Assembly (NCBI GenBank): GCA_002914805.1
Contig: JXTB01000073.1
Location: 233,863-297,862 of the forward strand
DNA: 64,000 bases
Origin: Parasponia andersonii
Taxonomy: Eukaryota; Streptophyta; Magnoliopsida; Rosales; Cannabaceae
Reading direction: 5' to 3'
In this document: in pieces, positions 26,305 through 37,054 of the stretch
Numbering within the stretch: position 1 is the first letter of the stretch
Layout: every line of letters begins with the position of its first letter
Made by a program: the position numbers and the translations under genes
Notes under the pieces: generated by a model
Databases searched by the model: none
Told to the model about the DNA's origin: nothing
Seen by the model: only the letters and a program-made list of their open reading frames with translations

Positions 26305-26990
26305 TGTGAGGGCCGTTTCCATGATGCTTGCCACGTGGTTCAAGAGGTGGTAAAGTAAAAAGATATAATGGATGAATTCAATACGGACTCCCAAGGACAC
26401 TATTTAAACGATATGTGAGTTCCATATGATACAGTATAAGCTTGCTAAATCCACGAAAGTTAGTGTTGAGTTCTATCTGAGGTCTGCATCAGACGGACCC
26501 TTAGAAGGGTCAGCCGAATCTAAACTGCCCCAAATATGAGGTCTGGAGTCCTCGAGACTTTATAGTTCTCCATCCTCACAAGTGGCATTCAATCATTGAC
26601 TCAGACAGAGCATTTAATGCTTCTTCATAGTCATCATGTTTGTTAGGTAAACTATTTTATAGAGCTACGAACAACCACGATCTCATCTGGTATAGACACA
26701 TATCAGAAGAGATTGTGGTAAGTAAGTAGCGTCGAATAAAAAAAAGTTACAGTATCTATAATCCATGATTTCTGGAGTACATAACGAGGAAAATGAGGTA
26801 ATTGGTCCTGAAATTAAGAGGGATTGAGCACTTAATTTCAGGAGATATATATATATATATATAGCATATTTTTTAGAAGAAAAGATTATTATTATTCATT
26901 TTGCTATCACTACCATCATTCTTTTAGCTTTTGAGAAAAATATCTGACTTAAGTATCGGAGAGTCTTGTATGTGACCACCCTCGACACCC
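26305..26990. repeat. Solo LTR, left part (interrupted by a gypsy insertion)
   Basis: The segment begins TGTGAGGGCCGTTTCC and is preceded by AAAAC (26300-26304). Its right end continues after the gypsy element at 35038. It contains phrases seen in many plant Ty3/Tat-type LTRs (CTGACTTAAGTATCGGAGAG near 26945, GACCACCCTCGAC near 26973). Together the two parts make about 764 bp with TG...CA ends and a 5-bp duplication. No internal region or partner LTR was seen. Confidence 0.7.
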
Positions 26991-28603
26991 TATAAAATCT
27001 GAAACTTTTAAGGGCCAAAATAGGCTTTTTGCACCTAATGGCAAACTTGTAAATAAGTAATTTTCGGAATCAAATAATGAAAATATCTGGAATATTTTAT
27101 TAATTTGCTTTAGTACTAGTTTTTGCTTATAAACCCCTAAAAACTCTCAAATTCTCAAAGAGAGAGGATTGGAAGAGAGAAAAAGAGAGAGAAGCACTTT
27201 TTGTCCGAGTTCTGCCTTGCTGCCACTGTCTCCCACTGGGCCCACATACTAACCTACGTCGAAGAGCTTTCGAAGACGAAGCCAAGCTACCGGTCTCGCC
27301 TAGTTTCTACATCGAACGAAGCCTCAACGGCCCCGCAAAAATTTCGCCTCCAGCGAGATTTCCGGCCACCAGAGCGTAGTCTGACCTCTGTTTTCGACAC
27401 CTTCGACAAGTTGAGTCTCGTCTCGTCATTGTCGACTAGCTTCAAGTGGTTTCTCGTCAAAATTCCTCTCCATGGTGACCTTCATTTTTGCATTTAAAGC
27501 TCCGATTGAAAAATCACTTTTTCAAGTGGATTTATTAGGAACCGGAAACTATCGTTTAAGCACTTGAGTGACCAACGAGGGATTTTTCAAGCATCATAGA
27601 CCTGGTAATACTATCATATTGAGGTTGGAGTTTAATTACTTGATTTTATATCTGTTTGATTTATAATCGGATTAAAACTTATTTATGAAAAATCATGATT
27701 TCACGATGGTTTGACAAATTGTTGAAAATTATTGAATTATACTGGGATTTTACTGTAAGAATTATTTTACATATTTTATATTGTGATTATGGGGTAAAAT
27801 ATCGGTGTGCTTCCCATGTTATAGTAAATCCCAGAATAATGCCAAGTTGGATTTTAAAGCATGATTTGATTCATGGATGCATAGTTATTATAAATTATTA
27901 TATGTTATGCATACCATGGGATTATGCACTTGAGTTCTATTATAGCACCACGGCTTTTTTAGATTGCTGGAGAGTTACTGTAATGATAGGTGAGAGACCT
28001 AGGCCTCTACGTAGGTTTTTGCTCATACACCTACGGGCAATATTAGGATGCTGCGTACCTCTATTACAGAGGTATTACAGCTTACTTATATTCTTGTTGA
28101 TATATGATATGTACAATAATGTGGTTTTAGTTTTGGTCTTGAATATGTGATTATTCTGGATACCATGGATTTATAAACTTGATTTCCAAAGGGATTTAAA
28201 GGAACTAACCATGCAGGTTTGAGAAATTGCATTCACCCGAAAGGTAATTGAATTCCTACTAAGTATGTGAATACTCACCCTTTACTTTTTCCCTCTCAGG
28301 TAGTACTCGGTATAATTTTAGAGATTCAGGAGTAGTTCAGGGAAGAGTTAGTTACCGAGTAGGGAACTGGTAACTTTGTAAGATATTTTGGTTTATTTAT
28401 CTTGGCTTGTAATAAAATACTTAAGGGTCTGTTTCACGAACTCGGTCTATATAATTACTGTACTAGTGAGACCACTAATGATGATGCTTGATTTGTTTCA
28501 ATAAATTTTATTAATAATTTACGTGTAATAGTAATCACAAAACTATGGGAATTTTACTATGAAACTTCATTTCTGTCACTAGCACGGGGTTTGGGTCATG
28601 ATA
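26991..28603 (+). repeat. 5' LTR of the gypsy element
   Basis: It starts TATAAAATCTGAAAC and ends GGGTTTGGGTCATGATA. It pairs with 33361-35037 over its full length with indels and, in the ~300-bp stretch compared by eye, roughly 13% differences. The canonical TG start appears mutated to TA in both LTRs. The open frame at 27201-27497 lies wholly inside this LTR and is not considered a gene. Confidence 0.88.
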
Positions 28604-28611
28604 GAAAATTT

Positions 28612-28623
28612 TAGTATCAGAGC
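28612..28623 (+). other. Primer binding site of the gypsy element
   Basis: TAGTATCAGAGC lies 8 bp downstream of the 5' LTR. It differs by one base from the initiator tRNA-Met primer site TGGTATCAGAGC (G to A). Confidence 0.8.
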
Positions 28624-28759
28624 AGATGTTTATCTACTTAGGATATGACACTGTTCGATTAAATTGTAACTAGTTTTCAAAAAGAAAAAAGAATAATAGT
28701 TTAAAAATTCAGCATCATTGTCTCACTAACATTTTGGCATATTTATACAAACTAATAAG

Positions 28760-29650
28760 ATGTCTCCAAGAAGAAGGGTATCGAGGCAAGTGCCGAGAAG
28801 TGATACTCCTCTACTACAACAAGGAATTCTGGAACTATTAGTAGATTTGTATGATGCTATACAGGAAATACTGGGAGTAAGAGCTCAGCGATATCCTGAG
28901 GCCGATCAGGCTAGCTTTTTAAAGATTTTGTCAAGTTGAGTCTACCAGTTTTCGATAGTAAACTAGACCCCACCTCAGCTGATAGATGGCCTAGGGAAAT
29001 TAAAAGGACATTTACAACTATTGGGATACTTGCTGATTTTCAAGTGGTATTTGCTACATACAAACTGACTGATGGAGTGATAAATTGGTGGAAAACTGTT
29101 AAGTTATCACGACAGGAGACTGGGATGACCTGGAAGATTTTTGAAAGATTGTTCAAAGATGAGTATGCCAATGCTAGTCATAGGTCTGCTATGATCGGAG
29201 AGTACGAATGACTCAAGCAATGTGACTTGATTGTGAGTGAGTACTATATTCGGTTCACAGAATTGGTGCAGTATGCCTATGATCTTGGAATTGACCCTAC
29301 CCTTTAGATAGTCAAGTCCATGGAATCTTTGAGACATGCTATCCTAGAAAATACCATGACTCAATACTTTGACAACTTGGTTGATCTGGTAGCCACAACA
29401 CAAAAAGCTAAAGCCTTTCTAGATAATAAGTCGACTATGAGGGAACAATCGAGGAGTAGAGAAAATAACAGGAAGGCCAACAGGAAAAAACAAGGCCAAT
29501 CACAGTCTCAGAGTTCTTAGAGTAGTAGTTTTTCTAGAAGAGAACGATTTGGACCGTACAGATATTATCACTGTAGTCAATAGGGCCATCAGAAGAAGTC
29601 TTATCCACTCCGCCAGCAGAAGCCAACCTTATCTCAAGATTGGCCATAAG
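28760..29650 (+). pseudogene. Gypsy gag, interrupted
   Basis: The ATG at 28760 begins MSPRRRVSRQVPRSD. The frame stops at TGA 28937-28939 and resumes (SLPVFDSKLDPTSADRW), with retrotransposon gag features such as INWWKTVKLSR and WKIFERLFKDEY. Further stops are at about 29209 and 29307. A ruined zinc knuckle (HCSQ-stop-GHQKKSYP) lies near 29570. Basic, Q/S-rich sequence precedes the knuckle, as expected for nucleocapsid. Confidence 0.85.
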
Positions 29651-29969
29651 GAAGCCATAGTGCATCCGTACCATTCCAGGGTAATTAGATGAGACTAGCC
29701 CAGAACCAGTCTCAGGCATTCAACTTTTCTTCTTTCAACATTCTTTTGGTTCCCAGTACCAGTGCCGGTACCAGCCACAGGTTTCAGGCTTCACCTAGAA
29801 TTTTTAGACTTTATAAGCTTCTGGTAATTAGGGAGGACTCAGATACACTAGTACTGGTCCAAGAGCTAGTAGCAACTGACCCGGCCAAGGGAGGTGGAAC
29901 AAAAGGAAAGAAAAAGTTACCGGTCAAGCCTTCATTATCACCAGAGTAGAGGATGCTCGTGAACCGACC

Positions 29970-32900
29970 AGCAAAGGTGTTATTAATGGTATGATTCTCA
30001 TCTCACATTCTTGGGCATATGTTTTATTTGATACTAGTGATACACATTCTTTTATATCCTTGTTGTTTGCACAATTATTGGGATTGGAATATTCTGTGTT
30101 TGATGTTATTTTAACTTTGGGTACACCACTAGGTGGAGTAGCTGAGGTCTCTAGTGTGTGTTATGATTGCCTTATCTTGATCGATGGTAGAGAACTATTA
30201 GTTGATTTAATTGTATTACCTACGCAATAATTTAATGTAATTCTCGGTATGAACTAGTTATCCAAATATCGAGCTAATATTGATTGTTTCAAGAAGAGAG
30301 TTACTTTTTTGCTTGAGAATAGATGTACTGTTGTTTATCAAGTTTGATTGAATCCTTTGAGACCAAGTCCTATTTTGAAAGCATGCATAGATGGAAGGAA
30401 GAAACTTGATTATTACGTGAATCTGTTTGCCATTAGTGATGATGTAGGGACTCATGATGAATACCCCTAGGTATCAGTGGTTAGCGAGTTTCTAGATATT
30501 TTTTTGAAGGATTTACTGGGGCTACCACCTGACAGGGAGATCGAGTTTTGTATTGATTTGATTTCCAGAGCTCAACCATTTTCTATTCCAGTCTACTGCA
30601 TGGCTCTATCAGAAATGACTGAGTTGAGAAATCAGTTGGATGATCTTTTGTCAAAGGGATGTATTATGAATAATACTTCTTCATAGGGTGCACCTGTGTT
30701 GTTTTCTAAGAAAGCTGATGTTACACTCAGACTTGGTGTTGACTACAGATGACTGAATCAACTTATTGTAAAGAATAAATATCCTCTGTCAAGTATTGAT
30801 GAGTTGTTCGATCAACTAGGTAGATCTAATTTCTTTTCCAAAATTGATCTTACATCGGGTTATCACCAGTTGAAGATTCGAGAAGAAGACATACCAAAAA
30901 TTGCATTTAGGACTCGTTATGGTCACTTTGAATTCTTGGTTATGCCGTTTAGTCTGACTAATGCTCCTACAGCCTTCATGGTTCTTATGAATAGAATTTT
31001 CAAACCTTATTTGGATCAGTTTGTAGTTGTCTTCATTGATGATATCTTGATATACTCGAAGACTCAAGAGGACCATACTGAACATTTAAGGACTATACTT
31101 CAAATTTTGAGAGATCATCAATTGTATGCTAAGAGAACTAAATATGACTTATGGATGATAGAAGTGAAATTCTTAGGGCATGTGATATCTCAAGAGAGTA
31201 TTTCAGCTGATTCTGCTAAGATAGAATCCATTTTAAAGTGGAAAAGATCAAAGAATATGTTAAGAGTAGAAGTTTCCTTGGTTTAGCAGGCTACTATCGT
31301 CATTTTGTGGAGAACTTTTTGAGAATTGCCTTTCCTTTGACCAAATTAACAAGAAAAAATATCAAGTTCACTTGAGATAACGATTGTGAAGGAGCTTTTA
31401 TCGAACTAAAGAAGATATTAACAAAAGTACCTATTCTTACTATTTCTAATAGTAATGAACCTTATATTGTATACACTGATGCTTCCAGTTCTGGTTTGAG
31501 ATATGTCTTACTGCAAAATGGCAAAGTAGTGGCCTATACTTCTTGTCAGTTAAAGCCCCACGAGAAGAATTACCTTACCCACGATCTAGAACTTACAGTG
31601 ATGATTTTCGCTCTCAAGATTTAGAGATGTTATCTGTATAGTATAAAGTTTGATGTGTTCTCTAATTACAAGAGTTTGAAGTTCGAACTAAAATGCCATC
31701 CTGGCAAAGCTAATATTATAGCTGATGCTTTAAGTCGAAAATCTCATGGTATCTTACCTGCATTTATTTTTCAAGAATGGAAGAACTCAGTGGCAATTGG
31801 TGGGTACGATTTGCAGTACTTAAAGTATGGCAATGTTATTTATCTTTGTAATATTGTGGCTATACCAGCACTTCTCCAAACTATACAGTAAAGTTAATGG
31901 CAAGATCAGAAGTTGAGAATGATCTGAAATCAACTCGAAAGTGGTGAATAACTAGAAGGTTGGAGAACAAATAAATAAGGATTTGTGTTTTCCAGAGGAA
32001 AGCTAGTTGAAACTAATGATCCTCATCTCAGAGAAACAATTCTTATTAAAGCTCATAAGTCCAAATTTGAAAATGTACCGTAATCTGAAAAAACAGTATT
32101 GATGGAAAGGTATGAAGCATGACGTAGCTACTTTTGTGGCTAAGTGCATAGTATGTCAACAAGTCAAGGTCGAACACCAGAGGCCAACAAAACTACTACA
32201 GCCTTTACCTATACTGGAGTGGAAATGGGGTAAGATCAAAATGGACTTTATGATAGGTTTGCCAATGACTCGAAGAAAGAACGACGCAGTTTGGGTGATA
32301 GTTGATCGAATGACAAAAACTGCTCATTTCATACCGATTAGGTCTGATTTTTCATTAAACAAGCTTAGCCATCTCTATATTGATAATATTATTCAATTGC
32401 ATGGGGTGCCATCAAGCACAGTTTCTGACCGAAACCCAAGATTTACATCTAAGTTTTGGAGAGCTTTGGGAACAAAACTGAATCTCAGTATAGCTCATCA
32501 TTCTTAAATAGATGACCAATCTGAGAGGACTATTCAAACTCTAGAGGATATACTTTGCTCTTATATACTAGATTTTGGATGAATCTGGGATAATCACCTA
32601 TCATTGGTGGAATTTTCTTATAATAACAGCTACTAAGTCAGTCTTGACATGGCTTTATTTAAGGTATTATATGGGAGACCATGAGAACTGAATCTGAGAA
32701 CAGCTCATCACCCTTGTGTTGGGCTGATACAGAGGAGCATGTTACTCTTGGGCCATAACTATTTCAAAAAACTACTGAGAAAGTTTCCAAGATTCTGGAA
32801 AATCTCAAGGTTATGCAGAGTCGTCAAAAAAGCTATGTGGATCTAAAGAGATGCAAAGTAGTGTTCAAAATTGGTGATCAAGTATTTTTGAAAGTTTTGC

Positions 32901-33330
32901 CAACGGGTAGGATCATTAGATTTAGGCTAAAAGCCAAATTGGCTCCAAGGTATATTCGACCATTAGAGATTACTTCTAGAATTGGGCTAGTAGTATATTG
33001 CTTGGATTTGCCTCTGCAATTGGGCCGAGTGAACAATGTTTTTCATGTCTCGATGCTCAAAAAGTATGTGCTTGACCCATCGCATGTCATCTAGTTTGTA
33101 GAAATGCCATTACAAGAAGATGTAACATATGAGGAACAATCAATTCGAATACTGGGATCAGAGCTCAAAGTGCTTCGAAACAGAGAGATACCGATTGTCA
33201 AGGTTCTCTGGCAACATAACAAAGAAGACGAAGTTACTTGAGAGCTTGAGACAGAAATATATGAAAAATATTCTCATTTCTTTAATTTTCAGCTTGAAGT
33301 TATACTTTGATCATTATGTTGTATTCAAAT
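29970..33330 (+). pseudogene. Gypsy pol (protease, RT, RNase H, integrase, chromodomain), interrupted
   Basis: Protease is near 30020 (VLFDTSDTHSFIS, where family members have DTGATHSFIS). Reverse transcriptase is at 30477-31286 ([19 protein letters not shown], catalytic [10 protein letters not shown] near 31040, FLGHVIS). RNase H begins near 31480 (YTDASSSGL). Integrase is at 32100-32700 (CIVCQQVK zinc-binding part, core MDFMIGLP and VIVDRMTKTAHF). The GPY/chromodomain-type tail is at 32880-33260 (LAPRYIRPLEI, NVFHVSMLKKYV, IPIVKVLWQHNKED). Stops interrupt it repeatedly, many of them at expected Trp codons (TGG to TAG or TGA). Confidence 0.88.
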
Positions 33331-33348
33331 TTTGAGCGAAATTCCTTT

Positions 33349-33360
33349 AAGGGGGGAAGA
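33349..33360 (+). other. Polypurine tract of the gypsy element
   Basis: AAGGGGGGAAGA sits directly before the 3' LTR. It would prime plus-strand synthesis and sets the left border of the 3' LTR. Confidence 0.85.
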
Positions 33361-35037
33361 TATAAAATCTAAAACTTTTAAGGATCTAATGGCAAACTTT
33401 TAAATAAGTAATTTTTAGATTAAAATAATGAAAATATCAGGAATATTTTATTAATTTGCTACAATGCCTGGTTTTTGCTTATAAACTCCTAAAAACTCTC
33501 AAATTCTCAAAAAGAGAGGCTTGGGAGAAAGAAAAATAGAGAAATGAGTACTTTTTTCTGAGCTCTGCTGCATTGCCACTATCACCCGCCTGGGTCCATG
33601 TGCTAACCCACATTGAAAGGCTTTTGAAGACGAAGCGAATACCACCAGTCTCGCCTCGTTTCGACATCAGATGAAGCCGCAGCGGTTCCACTAAAATTTT
33701 GTCTCAAGAAAGCTTTTCCGGCCATCGGAGCGCCGTCTGACTTTTGTTTTCGACACCTCCGATAAGTGGAGTCTCGTCTCGTCATTGCCCATTAGCTTCA
33801 AGTGATTGCTCATCAAACTTTTTCTCCATGGAGACCTCTATTTCTGTATTTGAAGTTCCGATTGAAAAGTCACTTTTTTAAGTAGACTTACCGGGAATTG
33901 GAAACTACCGTTTAAGTACTTGAGTGACCAACGAGGGATTTTTCGAGCGTCATAGACCTAGTAATACTACCATATCAAGGTAGAGGTTCAATTATCTGAT
34001 TTTATATATGTTTGATTTATAATTATATTCAAACTTATTTATGAAAAATCATGATTTTTCAATGCTTTGACAAATTATTGAAAATTATTATATTATAATA
34101 AGATTTGACTGTGTGGATTATTTTATTTATTTTATATTGTGATTATAGGGTAAAATAGCAGTGTACTTCTCATGTTATAGTAAATCCCAAAATAATGCCA
34201 AGTTGGATTTTAAAGCATGATTTGATTCATGGATGCATGGTTATAATAAATTATTAAATGTTGTACATACGATAGGACCACACACATAAGTTCCATTATA
34301 GTATCACAGTATTTTTAGATCACTGATGAGTTGTTGCAGTACTAGATGAGAGACTTAGATCCCTGTATAAGTTTTTACTGATACACCTACAAGCATTATC
34401 AAGATGTTGGGTACTTCTACTACAAAGGTATTCAATAACAATGATGGGAGGATGAGAGCTCACTTATATTCTTGTTGATGTATGATATATACAATGATGT
34501 AGTTTTAGTTTTGGTTTTGAATATGTGATTATTTTGGATACCATGGATTTATAAACTTGATTCACAAATGGATTTAAATGAAATAACCGTGTAGGTTTGA
34601 GAAATTGCATCCATCTAAAAGGTAATTGAATTCCTATTGTGCATGTGAATACTCACCTCTTACTTTTTCCCTCTCAGGTAGTACTCGGTGTGATTTTAGA
34701 GATTCATGAGCAGTTTAGAGATGAGCTAGTTACCAAGTAGGGAACTGGTAACTTTGTAAGATATTTCTGTATATTTATCTTAGCTTGTAATAAAATACTT
34801 AAGGGCCTGTTTCACGGACTCGGTCTGTATAATTAGTATAGTAGATTGTGAGACTATTGATGATTATACTTAGTTTATTTTAATAAATTTCGTTAATGAT
34901 CGACATCTAATGGTGATCACAAAATTGTGAGAATTTTACTATTAAAATTATTGAATAAAATTTTCAAAAAAATAACTTTTGAATTTCCACTTAAGAAACT
35001 CCCTTTCTGCTATTGGCTCGGGGTTTGGGTCGTAACA
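33361..35037 (+). repeat. 3' LTR of the gypsy element
   Basis: It starts TATAAAATCTAAAAC and ends GGGTTTGGGTCGTAACA. It lacks about 20 bp present near the start of the 5' LTR (the GGCCAAAATAGGC segment) and carries other indels. The CTCTCAAATTCTCAAA-type segment and the ACTCACC...CTTTTTCCCTCTCAGG segment are conserved with the 5' copy. Confidence 0.88.
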
Positions 35038-35115
35038 CTTCCTCTCCAGAACGAAGTATAGAGATAAATCGAACCGAAAAAAACTCTAAACAGTTGGTGA
35101 AAGAATGCACCAACA
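35038..35115. repeat. Solo LTR, right part
   Basis: This continues the LTR interrupted at 26990: CTTCCTCTCCAGAACGAAG ... ATGCACCAACA. It ends in CA and is followed by AAAAC (35116-35120), identical to the AAAAC just before 26305. A 22-bp stem-loop (GTTGGTG...CACCAAC) lies at its end. Confidence 0.7.
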
Positions 35116-35359
35116 AAAACTATTAATAATTTTGCCTTGTATTAAATTTTAAATTATCATTTAATACATTACAAGTTTTTTGTTTGAAAGTTAATACATT
35201 TTAACTTTACCACATGACATTATTGCCAAAAGAATGCGGGTTTATTTTTGTAGGAAAAATTGGTCTAATTTCAATTTTATGAGAGAGAGAGAGAGAGATG
35301 TTAATTATATATAAAAAAAAAAGAAAATAAAATTGATGAGTTGCATTGCGAGTGGAAAG

Positions 35360-36057
35360 TTAGGTACCGTTTTGTTGAGTGGAATAAAATTGAATGTAAT
35401 GGTAATCGTAATGGGAATACGAATGGAAAGGAAAAAAAAATGTTCTTATTTTGTTTGGTTGAAATTTTGAAATCAACTATGAAATGTAATATAATTAACT
35501 ATACTTTGACTAATGTATCCTGATTTTGAATTATTTTTTTTAAATAAATGCTATCACTATTAGAAAAAAGAAAATAGTTATACTTATGGTAATGATTAAA
35601 TAGATTTAATTACCAAATATAAAAATAGATTAAATTTCTTGTAGTAGTAGAATTAATATTTTAATAATTGCTCATTATTATTTACCATATAAATATAACA
35701 TACAAAATGTATGTTAGAAAATAAAAATATAGTAGTTGGGTGACACGAGGAAAAAGATGATTTGTAAATGGTTTAGTTATGGATTTGGATGTAAATTTTA
35801 CACTTGGTTTAATTATAAATACGAGGAAGAGGATGATGATGAGGGAAAAAAACATATTAAATGAGGGGCAAAAAGGAAAAAAATTGCTAATTTAGGAAAC
35901 AGATGACCTTTGCATCAATTTTCAAGTATAATTCTAATTCCTTTATTTGATGGAATAGTCATTATATTGTAAAGACAATTCATAAATAAAAAAAGAAACT
36001 AAACAATGAAAAGTTATTACATTACATTCCATTATTACCAACCAAACACCACCTTAA
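35360..36057. repeat. Possible hAT-like non-autonomous element
   Basis: The left end TTAGGTACCGTTTTGTTGAG and the reverse complement of the right end (TTAAGGTGGTGTTTGGTTGG) are imperfect inverted repeats. Both run into GAATGTAATG-type sequence. The interior is AT-rich and non-coding. The match is degenerate and no target duplication was verified. Confidence 0.4.
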
Positions 36058-37054
36058 CTCATTTATCCGATAGAAAAAAAGAATCCTTCAAAGATGAGCA
36101 AGAAAAATGTCTATAAATAGTAAATACAATTACAAATAGATTCTCTCGAAATAAGGATAGAAAAGAAAATTTATTATTATTTTTTTAAAAGAAAATTAAA
36201 CTTAATTTTGGGGAGCAAGGATTCCTCCTCTTTTATTTGTTGCTTTAGACGGTTTATTCGGCTGCTATTAGACAATACACGTGGGTCCGATCTACTCAAC
36301 TTCCTCAAACGTCCTCTTACACGTGATTTGCTCTTTTCAATTTATCACGATATTTCGTGTGCTGATATATTTTTTGGATCCCAAACACAGTAACCAATAG
36401 AAGATTTGGGAAAAGGCTTGTAAAGTGGAAAGACCAAAGAGAAAAAAAGAGACCAATTAATATTGGAAATAAATAAGTTAGAATTTTGAATATTATGTGT
36501 AAAAAATCAATAACCTAGTCAAATTGAATAATTTAAATGGTACTTTTATTTCGAATAAAAATTTGGGAGTTTATTTTTTGAAATAAACACCCTGCGGGCT
36601 AAAAAAAAAATTTGGGAGCTTGGTTTGGACATTTTGCAATAGTTTTTCTGTATGATAGTTGAATTTCCTAGGGAAAAATAAAAAAATTACTAGAAGAATC
36701 GCATTTAGAATCAAATTTACATCTTTCACCTTTTATTTTTGGAATGATTACAATCTTTGACTTGATTGCACATTGGGAGAGACTATAAACACTCTGCACT
36801 AATAAATTAAAAGAGAAAACAAAGAAAAAAAACAGTGTTTCAACTATTGCAATCAACAACTTAATAATTGATATTTTTTTTCTAATTGTAAAAAAATACA
36901 AATCCACTACTTATTATAATTATTGTTAAAGCAATTTTAAAATTATAGTATCCCTTTAAACGCCATGAACATGTAAATACTAGCTGCGGTAGTCACGGTA
37001 GAAAAAAAAAAAAAAGAGAGAGGGGGGTGGAGGGAAGCATATACATTTATCATT
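36058..37054. other. Intergenic sequence, nothing recognised
   Basis: AT-rich sequence with an A/G purine patch at 37001-37036. The slightly less AT-rich part at 36210-36400 has a short open frame but no recognisable protein. Confidence 0.5.

Larger units (their letters stand above)
26991..35037 (+). mobile_element. Ty3/gypsy chromovirus (Tekay/Del-like), complete outline, decayed
   Basis: Two long LTRs (26991-28603 and 33361-35037) flank a primer site, gag, protease, reverse transcriptase, RNase H, integrase and a C-terminal chromodomain-like segment, then a polypurine tract. Integrase after reverse transcriptase is the gypsy order. The terminal chromodomain-like tail plus LTRs of about 1.6 kb point to the Tekay/Del group; the clade is inferred, not aligned. 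Many in-frame stops make it inactive. It is nested in an older solo LTR. The flanking 5-mers (CACCC and CTTCC) do not match convincingly. Confidence 0.9.

Noticed and set aside
27201..27497. 98-codon + strand open frame (MSEFCLAATVSHWAH...)
   Set aside because: It lies entirely inside the 5' LTR of the gypsy element and its counterpart in the 3' LTR is not kept open, so it is a chance frame.
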